Shown piece by piece: positions 57,189 through 64,000 of a stretch of DNA of 64,000 nt (its first letter is position 1; the number at the start of each line of letters is the position of its first letter). The notes below the pieces were generated by a model. The model searched no databases. It saw only the letters and a program-made list of their open reading frames with translations, and was not told the DNA's origin. The position numbers and the translations under genes are program-made. The stretch comes from Saccharothrix ecbatanensis (lineage in GTDB: Bacteria > Actinomycetota > Actinomycetes > Mycobacteriales > Pseudonocardiaceae). The stretch lies in NCBI RefSeq assembly GCF_014205015.1, contig NZ_JACHMO010000001.1, forward strand, positions 310,001 to 374,000, given 5' to 3'.

Positions 57189-58151
57189 TCAGGTCCATTC
57201 CCAGCGCAGGCCGACCATGCCGGGACCGAAGTCGAGTGCGACCGCGTACGCGTAGCCCCACGTGTCCACCGGGGTCTCGCGCACGTCGGTGGGTTCTCCA
57301 CCGGTCAAATCGGTCGTGAATTGTTCACAACGTGCGGGTCGGCACCGTGAATCGTACCGGACCTCCAGGACGTACTCGCGAACAGGGTGTCGGAAGCGCC
57401 GTGAGTGGGTGTTGTCAAACGTGGGATGGTGGGGTGCCACGTGGATCAGTTCGTACTCGATGGCGGTCCGCTCGCCCCGTCGCAGTGGACGGTCGAGGAG
57501 CAGTTCGGCGACCATCAGTCCGTTGCGCGGGTCGGCGGAAACCCGCCCCAGTCTGCACGACCTCAGCGTGCCGATGACCGGCAGCGGGTCGCCGGGCAGC
57601 CGGGTGTCGTAGCCCAGCAGGACCCGGTCGACGCCCGCCCGTTCGGCGCGCAGCACCTGCCGCGACCGCACCCGCCGGGTGCTGCCGTCCATCGCCAGCT
57701 CCACCTGATCGCGCAGGCTGAGGCGGGTGAGGTCCTGGTCGGTGCTGGTGTCGACCTCGGCCAGCAGCTCCGCGATGGTCGCGTAGTCGTGCTCGCCGAC
57801 CCAGCCCTCGGGCCCGGAGATGCGCGTCCGGGGACGGGCCTTGCCGCGTGGCCGTGGCGGTCCGAGCAGCGTGCTCAGCCCACCCGGTCCGACGTCCAGG
57901 ATCTCCTCCAGGTGGCCGACGGCGGTGAGCGAGTCCGGTCGTTCGGGACGCCGCCTGCCGGACTGCCAGTAGCTCAGCGCGGCGATGCTGACCGCCACGC
58001 CCCTAGCCCTCAGCTTGTGCTGGATGCGTTCCAGGCTGAGTCCTTTCGCTCGGATCGCCGCACGCAATGCGTCCGCGAAGGGGTCGGCCTCCGCGTCGAT
58101 CCGTCGGGGATCGCGTACCCGCGATTCCGGTCCGACGACTGGCGTTGTCAT
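57189..58151 (-). CDS. DNA-binding protein with N-terminal helix-turn-helix
   Basis: A 320-residue protein. Residues about 25-75 form an XRE-like helix-turn-helix (IRAKGLSLERIQHKLRARGVAVSIAALSYWQSGRRRP). The remainder has no recognised family but is Arg-rich and has beta character, ending WGYAYAVALDFGPGMVGLRWEW. Similar proteins are frequent in Saccharothrix/Lentzea-type genomes as far as can be judged. ATG 58151 follows GGGAG. It is convergent with the catabolic operon and divergent from the protease region. Confidence 0.75.
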   Translation of the reverse strand: MTTPVVGPESRVRDPRRIDAEADPFADALRAAIRAKGLSLERIQHKLRARGVAVSIAALSYWQSGRRRPERPDSLTAVGHLEEILDVGPGGLSTLLGPPRPRGKARPRTRISGPEGWVGEHDYATIAELLAEVDTSTDQDLTRLSLRDQVELAMDGSTRRVRSRQVLRAERAGVDRVLLGYDTRLPGDPLPVIGTLRSCRLGRVSADPRNGLMVAELLLDRPLRRGERTAIEYELIHVAPHHPTFDNTHSRRFRHPVREYVLEVRYDSRCRPARCEQFTTDLTGGEPTDVRETPVDTWGYAYAVALDFGPGMVGLRWEWT

Positions 58152-58972
58152 CTTCGCTCCCGTTCTCCGTGGACAAGCCGAGCGACGTTATCGTGCGAAA
58201 TCACCGGGGCGGTACAGCCGATCGGGTTTCCCGCCGTGAATTTGACCGAATCGGACGGTTAATCCCGCCGGCTGTGGAACGCTTGAATTCTCATTAACAG
58301 GGTCGGTGTGAAGAACCGGTGCGGCGCGATCGTCGCACCGCACTGTGGCATCTGGTCCCTTCCCGGTACGCGAAGCGGCCCATGGCCTCGGGATGTGGGT
58401 GACCTGGGACACATCCCGGCCCCGCCACGGGCTCTACTGGTGAGACGAACGGATGCCGGTGGTAGTTCCCGGGGAAGAACGAGAGCAGCTATGTGCAAGC
58501 TCACATTGACTGCCTGTGCGGATGTGGTGCCGTGAAGCATTTCCGCAGGTGGAAGCCCTGATTGGGCGGTATCGGCGGATGATCGGACCGGCCGGTGGGC
58601 ACCGTGGCGGGCAACGGTTGTCCGGTAACGCGGAAGGACTTCTCCGCACTATGCGGGTGCGCGTTCGATGTTCGTTTCGACCGCACTGTCGAAAGGAATT
58701 TCTCCACAGCGTTGAATAGCTTCTCAATCACGTTGTGGGAGGCGGTCCCCAAGCGTATGGCGGCCGGACCGGCGGTGGCGTCCGCCGAGTGGCCCCACGT
58801 CGACCGTCCCGTCTCAGGCTGGGCCGGGTGGACGAGCGCGTCCGGCCGGCCGCCCGCCGATGCCCGAACCGACCACTCCGTCGGACGAACTCCGGCGGGC
58901 CGGAGTTCGGCACACTGGCAGGCCCGACGCGTGATCCGCGCCGAGGTTCCTTCCCCTGCAAAGGAAAACCGC
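58152..58972. other. 821-bp non-coding region
   Basis: No convincing gene was found on either strand; the open frames here lack codon bias, ribosome-binding sites and recognisable motifs. It contains the promoter of the regulator at 58151, a hairpin at 58318-58339 (8 of 9 paired bases, CGAT loop) and several AT-rich patches around 58640-58740. It probably carries a long leader or upstream regulatory region of the first protease. Confidence 0.5.
58947..58966 (+). promoter_or_regulatory. Hairpin covering the ribosome-binding site of S8 protease 1
   Basis: TTCCTT (58947-58952) pairs with AAGGAA (58961-58966) across the loop CCCCTGCA. The second arm is the Shine-Dalgarno sequence. The same arrangement recurs before protease 2, so it may control translation by folding. 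Confidence 0.5.
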
Positions 58973-60118
58973 ATGCGCAAGCTCTTACCCGGCCTGACCC
59001 TGGCCGTCCTGACCGCCACCCTGCTCGCCGCTCCCGCCCACGCCGTCCCCGCACACGCCGAGGGCGTCGTCCTGCACGAGGGCTCGGCCACCGCCGTGCC
59101 CGGCAGTTACATCGTCAAGCTCAAGGACCCGGCCGTCGACGCGGCAGGGTTCGACGGGCAGGTCGCCCGGAGGTTCGCCGCGTTCGGCGGTTTCTCCGCG
59201 ACACTCACCCCGAAACAGGCCCGCCGCCTCGCCGCCGACCCCGCCGTCGACTACGTCGAACAGGACCAGGTCGTGCACGCCAACGGCGTCGGGGCACTGG
59301 CGACACAGGCCAACGCGCCGTGGGGCCTGGACCGGATCGACCAGCGCGCCCTGCCGCTGAGCACCACCTACAGCTACACGTCGGTCGGCGCCGGCGTCAC
59401 CGCGTACGTGATCGACACCGGCATCCGGGTCACCCACACCGAGTTCAGCGGTCGTGCGATCCACGGCTACGACGCCGTGGACAACGACTTCATCGCCCAG
59501 GACGACAACGGCCACGGCACGCACATGGCGGGCATCATCGCCGGCCGCACGTACGGCGTGGCCAAGGGCGTCCAGGTGTGCGGCGTGCGGGTGCTCAACG
59601 CCGCCGGCAGCGGCACCGTCTCCGGTGTCATCGCGGGCGTGGACTGGGTGACGCGGAACGCGGTCCGTCCCGCCGTGGCGAACTTCAGCCTGGGCGGCGC
59701 GGCTTCCGTCGCGCTGGACGACGCGGTGCGCCGCATGATCGCCGCGGGCATCACCGCGTCCGTCACGGCGGGCAGCAGCGGCAGCATCTCCAACACGTCG
59801 CCTGCCCGGGTCACCCAGGCCATCACGTCCGGCGGCACCAACCAGTCCGACGCCAGGGCGCCGTTCTCCAACTACGGCCCCGGGGTGGACCTGTACGCGC
59901 CGGGCGCCAACATCATCTCCGCCTGGCACACCAGTGACACCGCCGCCGTCACGCTCAGCGGCACGTCCATGGCGACCGCGTTCGTCAGCGGTGTCGCCAC
60001 CCGGTACCTCCAGTTCGTGCCGACGGCCACCCCGGCCCAGGTGCACGCCGAGATCGTGAACCAGGCGACGCCGCTGCCCTGGGGCGGCCGGCTCTTGTAC
60101 TGGTCTCCCGCGAGGTAA
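58973..60118 (+). CDS. Secreted S8 (subtilisin-like) protease 1, oxyanion Asn replaced by Ser
   Basis: A 381-residue protein: signal peptide cut near residue 29, inhibitor I9 propeptide (about 42-103), then an S8 domain with Asp148 (YVIDTG), His181 (NGHGTHMAG) and Ser332 (LSGTSMATAF). The oxyanion-hole Asn, expected in AAGN, is Ser268 (TAGSSG), which may lower or change activity. The usual PHVAG after GTSMA is AFVSG. ATG 58973 has AAAGGA upstream and gives a normal signal peptide; a longer frame upstream is not protein-like. A close paralogue follows. Confidence 0.9.
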   Translation: MRKLLPGLTLAVLTATLLAAPAHAVPAHAEGVVLHEGSATAVPGSYIVKLKDPAVDAAGFDGQVARRFAAFGGFSATLTPKQARRLAADPAVDYVEQDQVVHANGVGALATQANAPWGLDRIDQRALPLSTTYSYTSVGAGVTAYVIDTGIRVTHTEFSGRAIHGYDAVDNDFIAQDDNGHGTHMAGIIAGRTYGVAKGVQVCGVRVLNAAGSGTVSGVIAGVDWVTRNAVRPAVANFSLGGAASVALDDAVRRMIAAGITASVTAGSSGSISNTSPARVTQAITSGGTNQSDARAPFSNYGPGVDLYAPGANIISAWHTSDTAAVTLSGTSMATAFVSGVATRYLQFVPTATPAQVHAEIVNQATPLPWGGRLLYWSPAR

Positions 60119-60120
60119 CC

Positions 60121-60138
60121 GCGCCGGCGCCCCGGCGC
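60121..60138 (+). terminator. GC-rich hairpin after S8 protease 1
   Basis: GCGCCGG and CCGGCGC form a 7-bp stem with a 4-base loop, 2 bp past the stop, with no T tract. A weak terminator or RNA-end protector between the two protease genes. Confidence 0.4.
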
Positions 60139-60151
60139 ACGACCCGCGCCG

Positions 60152-60177
60152 GGGTCCCTTCCCCTGCAAAGGAACCC
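60152..60177 (+). promoter_or_regulatory. Hairpin covering the ribosome-binding site of S8 protease 2
   Basis: GGGTCCCTT (60152-60160) pairs with AAGGAACCC (60169-60177) at 8 of 9 positions, with the same CCCCTGCA loop as before protease 1. The Shine-Dalgarno sequence AAAGGA is in the second arm. Confidence 0.5.
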
Positions 60178-60182
60178 TGCCC

Positions 60183-61298
60183 ATGCGCAAGTTGTTGTCC
60201 GGCCTGGGTGTCGCGGCCCTCGCCGCCGTCACCCTCACCACTCCGGCCCACGCCGAAGGCGCGGTGCTGCACGCCGGTTCGGCCACGGCCGTCCCCGGCA
60301 GTTACATCGTCAAGCTGAAGCACCCGGCCGTCGACGCGGTCGGGCTCGACGGTCAGGTGACGCGGAGGTTCGCCGCGTTCGGCGGCTTCTCGGCGACCCT
60401 GACCGAGAAGCAGGCCCGCCGCCTCGCCGCCGACCCCGCCGTCGAGTACGTCGAACAGGACCAGGTCGTCCGCGCCCACACCACCCAGCTCAACGCGCCG
60501 TTCGGCCTGGACCGGATCGACCAGCGCGCGCTGCCGGTGGACGGCAGGTACAGCTACACCACGACCGGAGCGCGCACCAGGGCGTACGTGATCGACACGG
60601 GCGTCCGGTCCACGCACACCGAAATCGCGGGCCGGTCGTGCGCCGGCTACGACGTGGTCGACAACGACACCGTCCCCCAGGACGACAACGGCCACGGCAC
60701 GGCCATCGCGTCCCTCATCGCGGGCCGCACCAACGGCGTCGCCAAGGAAGCACTGGTGTGCGGCGTCCGGGTGCTCAACGCCTCTGGCAGCGGCACGACC
60801 GCCGGCGTCATCGCGGGCATCGACTGGGTGGCGCGCAACCACGTCAAGCCCGCGTCGGCGAACCTCAGCCTGGGCGGCGGCGTGTCGACCGCGATGGACG
60901 ACGCGGTGCGGCGGCTCATCTCGGCGGGCGTGACCGCGTCCGTGACGGCGGGCGGCAGCAACACCAATGCGGTGAACTTCTCACCGGCCCGGGTGACCGA
61001 GGCGATCACCTCGGGCTCGTCCACCCGGACCGACACCCGCGCCACGTTCTCCAACTACGGCGCGGTGGTCGACGTCTACGCGGTCGGCGTCGGCATCACG
61101 GTCGCGTGGCACACCGGCGACACGGCCACCGCCACGCTCAGCGGCACGTCGCTGTCCACCGCCTACGTCACCGGTGTGACGCTCAGGTACCTCCAGGCCA
61201 ACCCCGCGGCGACGCCCGCTCAGGTGCACTCGGCGGTCGTCACCGCGGCCACCGTGCTGTCGTGGGGCCGACTCCTCTACTGGTCGCCGAACCGGTAA
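60183..61298 (+). CDS. Secreted S8 (subtilisin-like) protease 2, oxyanion Asn replaced by Gly
   Basis: A 371-residue tandem paralogue of the preceding gene: signal peptide, I9 propeptide (about 32-93), and S8 domain with Asp138, His171 and Ser323. The oxyanion Asn is Gly258 (TAGGSN), and GTSMA has become GTSLS. The His motif is NGHGTAIAS. It has both lost the Asn and diverged around the catalytic Ser, so it may be a low-activity or regulatory protein. ATG 60183 follows AAAGGAACCCTGCC. Confidence 0.9.
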   Translation: MRKLLSGLGVAALAAVTLTTPAHAEGAVLHAGSATAVPGSYIVKLKHPAVDAVGLDGQVTRRFAAFGGFSATLTEKQARRLAADPAVEYVEQDQVVRAHTTQLNAPFGLDRIDQRALPVDGRYSYTTTGARTRAYVIDTGVRSTHTEIAGRSCAGYDVVDNDTVPQDDNGHGTAIASLIAGRTNGVAKEALVCGVRVLNASGSGTTAGVIAGIDWVARNHVKPASANLSLGGGVSTAMDDAVRRLISAGVTASVTAGGSNTNAVNFSPARVTEAITSGSSTRTDTRATFSNYGAVVDVYAVGVGITVAWHTGDTATATLSGTSLSTAYVTGVTLRYLQANPAATPAQVHSAVVTAATVLSWGRLLYWSPNR

Positions 61299-61345
61299 GC
61301 GCGCTGGTCTCCGACCAGGTGAGCGCGCTGATCCCCGACCAAGTG
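61297..61345 (+). repeat. 24-bp tandem repeat and duplicated protease C-terminus
   Basis: AGCGCGCTGRTCYCCGACCA occurs twice in tandem (24-bp period) from 61298 to 61345, followed by a second copy of the CTACTGGTCG(C/G)CGA sequence that ends protease 2. It lies between the protease stop and the convergent GNAT gene, and looks like a local duplication of the 3' end. Confidence 0.6.
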
Positions 61346-61347
61346 AG

Positions 61348-61803
61348 CTACTGGTCGGCGAGGTGAGCAGACGGGGCGAGCTCGTGGCGCATCACGAGCT
61401 CGCCCTCGTCCACCTCGCCCGTGTCGGTGAAGCCGAACGCCGCGTACAGGCCGCGCGCCACCGCGTTACCCGGCACGACGGTCAGCACCAGCTCGGTGCG
61501 GCCCTCCGCGCGCGCCACGTCGGCGATCGCGGCCAGGCCCTTGCGGCCGAGCCCGCGGCCCTGCGCCCGCCGGTCGATCATGAACCGGGCGATGTGCAGC
61601 GCATCCGGCCGATCCCGTTCGAGGAGGGTGAAGCCCACCAGGTCGGTTCCGCTGAACAGCGCAAGCGGCTGCAACTTCGGGCGGTAGATCCAGGCGTCCG
61701 CGATCGACTTCAGGTTCGTCGCGACGAACGCCCGCTGCTCCTCGTGGACCTCCAGACCGATGACGGCCCGGTAGTTGTCCTCGGTGACGGGTTCCAAACG
61801 CAT
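61348..61803 (-). CDS. GNAT-family N-acetyltransferase
   Basis: A 151-residue acetyltransferase with the acetyl-CoA motif RRAQGRGLGRKGLAAI (motif A) and GNAVARGLYAAFGFTDTGEV (motif B). The N-terminal MRLEPVTEDNYRAVIGLEV is usual for the spermidine/spermine-type GNAT group. The substrate is not predictable. It is convergent with protease 2; the 24-bp repeats touch its 3' end. Confidence 0.88.
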   Translation of the reverse strand: MRLEPVTEDNYRAVIGLEVHEEQRAFVATNLKSIADAWIYRPKLQPLALFSGTDLVGFTLLERDRPDALHIARFMIDRRAQGRGLGRKGLAAIADVARAEGRTELVLTVVPGNAVARGLYAAFGFTDTGEVDEGELVMRHELAPSAHLADQ

Positions 61804-61957
61804 CTCCGGACCGTAGCGCCGTCGTCACGCACCCGCGCCCGCATTTTGGGAACCCGCAGGTCGGGCGGATTGTTGACGCTGCTGGATAACTGGCAAATGT
61901 TCACACTTCCGAGTTAACGCCCTGGTTGCCTACGTTGTGACGGTCAGCGAGGGCAAG

Positions 61958-62015
61958 GTGGCCCAACGTCACCCCCGAGCCCTGCGAAGCTCCTCGGGGT
62001 GCGTTGGGGCCACCG
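61958..62015 (+). promoter_or_regulatory. Structured 5' leader of S8 protease 3
   Basis: GGTGGCCCAACG (61958-61969) and the following CCCCGAG pair with CTCGGGG (61994-62000) and CGTTGGGGCCACC (62003-62015), giving a long, slightly bulged stem with an apical loop. It ends 20 bp before the ATG. It may be a regulatory leader or an mRNA-stabilising stem. Confidence 0.5.
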
Positions 62016-62034
62016 TTCGAAGAACGGAATCCGC

Positions 62035-63222
62035 ATGCGACAGTCACGACAGGTCCGGTTCCTGGCCGGGGTCGGGGCGACGGCGCTCGCCGTCACCGCG
62101 TCCTCCCTGTTGGCCGCCCCCGCGCAGGCCGCCGAGGGCGAGATCCGCGCCGCCGACGCCACGCACAAGGTGCAGAACCACTTCATCGTCAAGCTCAAGG
62201 ACGGCTCGTCGGCGTCCGCGGAGAGCCTGGCGGGCCAGTACGGCGGCCACGTCGACACCGTGTTCCGCAGCGCGCTCAACGGCTTCTCCGTGTCGCTGCC
62301 CGAGGCGGCGGCCAAGCGGCTCGCGGCCGACCCGTCCGTCGAGTACGTCGAGCAGGACCAGGTGTTCCACACCCAGGCGACGCAGACCAACCCGCCGTCG
62401 TGGGGCCTGAACCGCATCGACCAGCGCAACCTGCCGCTGAACACGACCTACAGCTACACCTCCACCGGCTCGGGCGTGAACGTCTACGTCATCGACACCG
62501 GCGTGCGGATCAGCCACAGCACGTTCGGCGGCCGGGCGCGCAACGGCTACGACGCGGTCGACAACGACAGCGTCGCCCAGGACGGCAACGGCCACGGCAC
62601 GCACGTCGCGGGCACCATCGCGGGCAGCCAGTACGGCGTCGCCAAGAGCGCGACGGTGTACGGCGTGCGCGTGCTGAACAACTCCGGCAGCGGCACCACC
62701 GCCGACGTGGTCGAGGGCATCGACTGGGTCGCCCGCAACCACGTCAAGCCGGCCGTGGCGAACATGAGCCTCGGCGGCGGAGCGTCCACCACCATCGACG
62801 CGGCCGTGCGCCGTGCGGTCTCGGCGGGCGTCACGTTCGCCGTCGCGGCGGGCAACAGCAACGCCAACGCGGGCAACTACTCGCCGGCCCGCGTGACCGA
62901 GGCCCTCACCGTGGGCGCGACCACCAGCACCGACGCCCGCGCGAGCTACTCGAACTACGGCTCGGTGCTCGACATCTTCGCGCCCGGCTCGTCGATCACC
63001 TCGGCGTGGCACACCAGTGACACCGCCACCAACACCATCAGCGGCACCTCGATGGCGGCCCCGCACGTCGCCGGCGCCGCCGCCCGCTACCTCCAGGGCG
63101 CCCGCACGGCGACCCCGTCCCAGGTGGCGAGCTACCTGATCGGCCAGTCGACCCCGAGCAAGGTCACCAGTCCGGGCACCGGTTCGCCGAACCGCCTGCT
63201 CTACCTGGCGCCCACCGCCTGA
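62035..63222 (+). CDS. Secreted S8 (subtilisin-like) protease 3, complete active site
   Basis: A 395-residue exported protease: signal peptide cut after AQA (about 32), I9 propeptide (about 45-112) and S8 domain with Asp154 (YVIDTG), His187 (NGHGTHVAG), the oxyanion Asn274 (AAGNSN) and Ser339 (SGTSMAAPHVAG). It is thus the canonical member of the trio. ATG 62035 follows ACGGA; an upstream frame has no signal-like start. A strong hairpin with a UUCG loop ends it. Confidence 0.94.
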   Translation: MRQSRQVRFLAGVGATALAVTASSLLAAPAQAAEGEIRAADATHKVQNHFIVKLKDGSSASAESLAGQYGGHVDTVFRSALNGFSVSLPEAAAKRLAADPSVEYVEQDQVFHTQATQTNPPSWGLNRIDQRNLPLNTTYSYTSTGSGVNVYVIDTGVRISHSTFGGRARNGYDAVDNDSVAQDGNGHGTHVAGTIAGSQYGVAKSATVYGVRVLNNSGSGTTADVVEGIDWVARNHVKPAVANMSLGGGASTTIDAAVRRAVSAGVTFAVAAGNSNANAGNYSPARVTEALTVGATTSTDARASYSNYGSVLDIFAPGSSITSAWHTSDTATNTISGTSMAAPHVAGAAARYLQGARTATPSQVASYLIGQSTPSKVTSPGTGSPNRLLYLAPTA

Positions 63223-63238
63223 TCGTCGGCACGTTGAG

Positions 63239-63268
63239 CCGGGGCCGTCCCTTCGGGGGCGGCCCCGG
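63239..63268 (+). terminator. Terminator hairpin with UUCG loop
   Basis: CCGGGGCCG pairs with CGGCCCCGG, and the inner CCC(TTCG)GGG forms a very stable UUCG tetraloop. It lies between the convergent protease 3 and cyclophilin genes and can serve both. There is no T tract. Confidence 0.75.
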
Positions 63269-63274
63269 TCGCGT

Positions 63275-63958
<684 letters not shown>

Positions 63959-64000
63959 GGGATCCTAGGGCGCGGTGATCACCGAGCCGCCCCGACCGGA

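Noticed and set aside
58188..58540. Short minus-strand frames in the 58.2-58.9 kb gap
   Set aside because: No ribosome-binding sites, no motifs and poor codon usage for this genome.
58595..58972. N-terminal extension of S8 protease 1
   Set aside because: The extension has no signal or domain and would bury the clear signal peptide that begins at 58973 behind its own ribosome-binding site.
61958..62015. Cyclic di-AMP (ydaO-type) riboswitch before protease 3
   Set aside because: Such switches precede cell-wall hydrolase genes in actinomycetes, but the conserved core elements could not be found here; only a simple bulged stem is visible.

Overview
The window is high-GC DNA with short intergenic gaps, many GTG/TTG starts and ATGA/GTGA/TTGA stop-start overlaps. 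The yajC-secD-secF-apt-rel and ruvCAB order, XRE-DUF5753/DUF397 pairs, DUF3558, DUF1996, an AfsR-like BTAD regulator and a LexA box of mycobacterial/actinobacterial type all point to an actinomycete chromosome. A member of the Pseudonocardiales (Saccharothrix, Lentzea or Actinosynnema type) is a reasonable guess, but that is inference. No rRNA, tRNA or CRISPR array was recognised.

Region 1 (1-15.2 kb) looks like a beta-glucoside/beta-glucan utilisation regulon. It holds a LacI-type regulator (cut by the window edge), a GH3 beta-glucosidase, a ROK regulator, a complete Opp/Dpp-type ABC importer (binding lipoprotein, two permeases, two ATPases), a GH1 beta-glucosidase, a secreted clan GH-A glycosidase with two F5/8-type C modules, and a secreted DUF1996 protein followed by a DUF305-like lipoprotein. 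Five copies of a palindrome centred on GAGCGCTC sit in front of lacI, the GH3 gene, the ABC operon, the secreted glycosidase and the DUF1996 gene.

Region 2 (15.2-21.4 kb) is a row of single genes: DUF3558 lipoprotein, DUF427, a uracil-DNA glycosylase superfamily protein, a LigC-like DNA ligase, a DinB protein, a DUF985 cupin and a membrane GGDEF protein. Region 3 (21.5-36.2 kb) is core genome: ruvCAB behind an SOS box, yajC-secDF-apt, an inserted TPR/XRE/DUF397 module, rel, a cyclophilin, an MBL hydrolase and hisS.

Region 4 (36.2-48.3 kb) starts with an integrase remnant bracketed by a dispersed repeat that also occurs at 2.5-2.7 kb. It then has a secreted zinc metalloprotease, a 949-residue BTAD/NB-ARC/TPR regulator, a spermidine-synthase-like protein, DUF1304 and YibE/F membrane proteins, and a pnuC-nadR NAD-salvage pair in which nadR is frameshifted. 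Next comes an SplB-like radical SAM gene with a perfect LexA box. It is split by a 283-residue intein placed inside the CxxxCxxC iron-sulfur motif, and this is the most striking feature of the window.

Region 5 (48.3-57.2 kb) is one tight operon: TetR, TIGR03084, AtuA, AtuA-like, acyl-CoA dehydrogenase, carboxyltransferase, biotin carboxylase/BCCP and a second acyl-CoA dehydrogenase. It resembles acyclic-terpene or branched acyl-CoA catabolism and carries a 44-bp palindrome in front of tetR and a duplicated translation start with a 28-codon leader. Region 6 (57.2-64 kb) has a DNA-binding regulator, three S8 (subtilisin-like) proteases, two of which have lost the oxyanion-hole Asn, a GNAT acetyltransferase and a cyclophilin lipoprotein.
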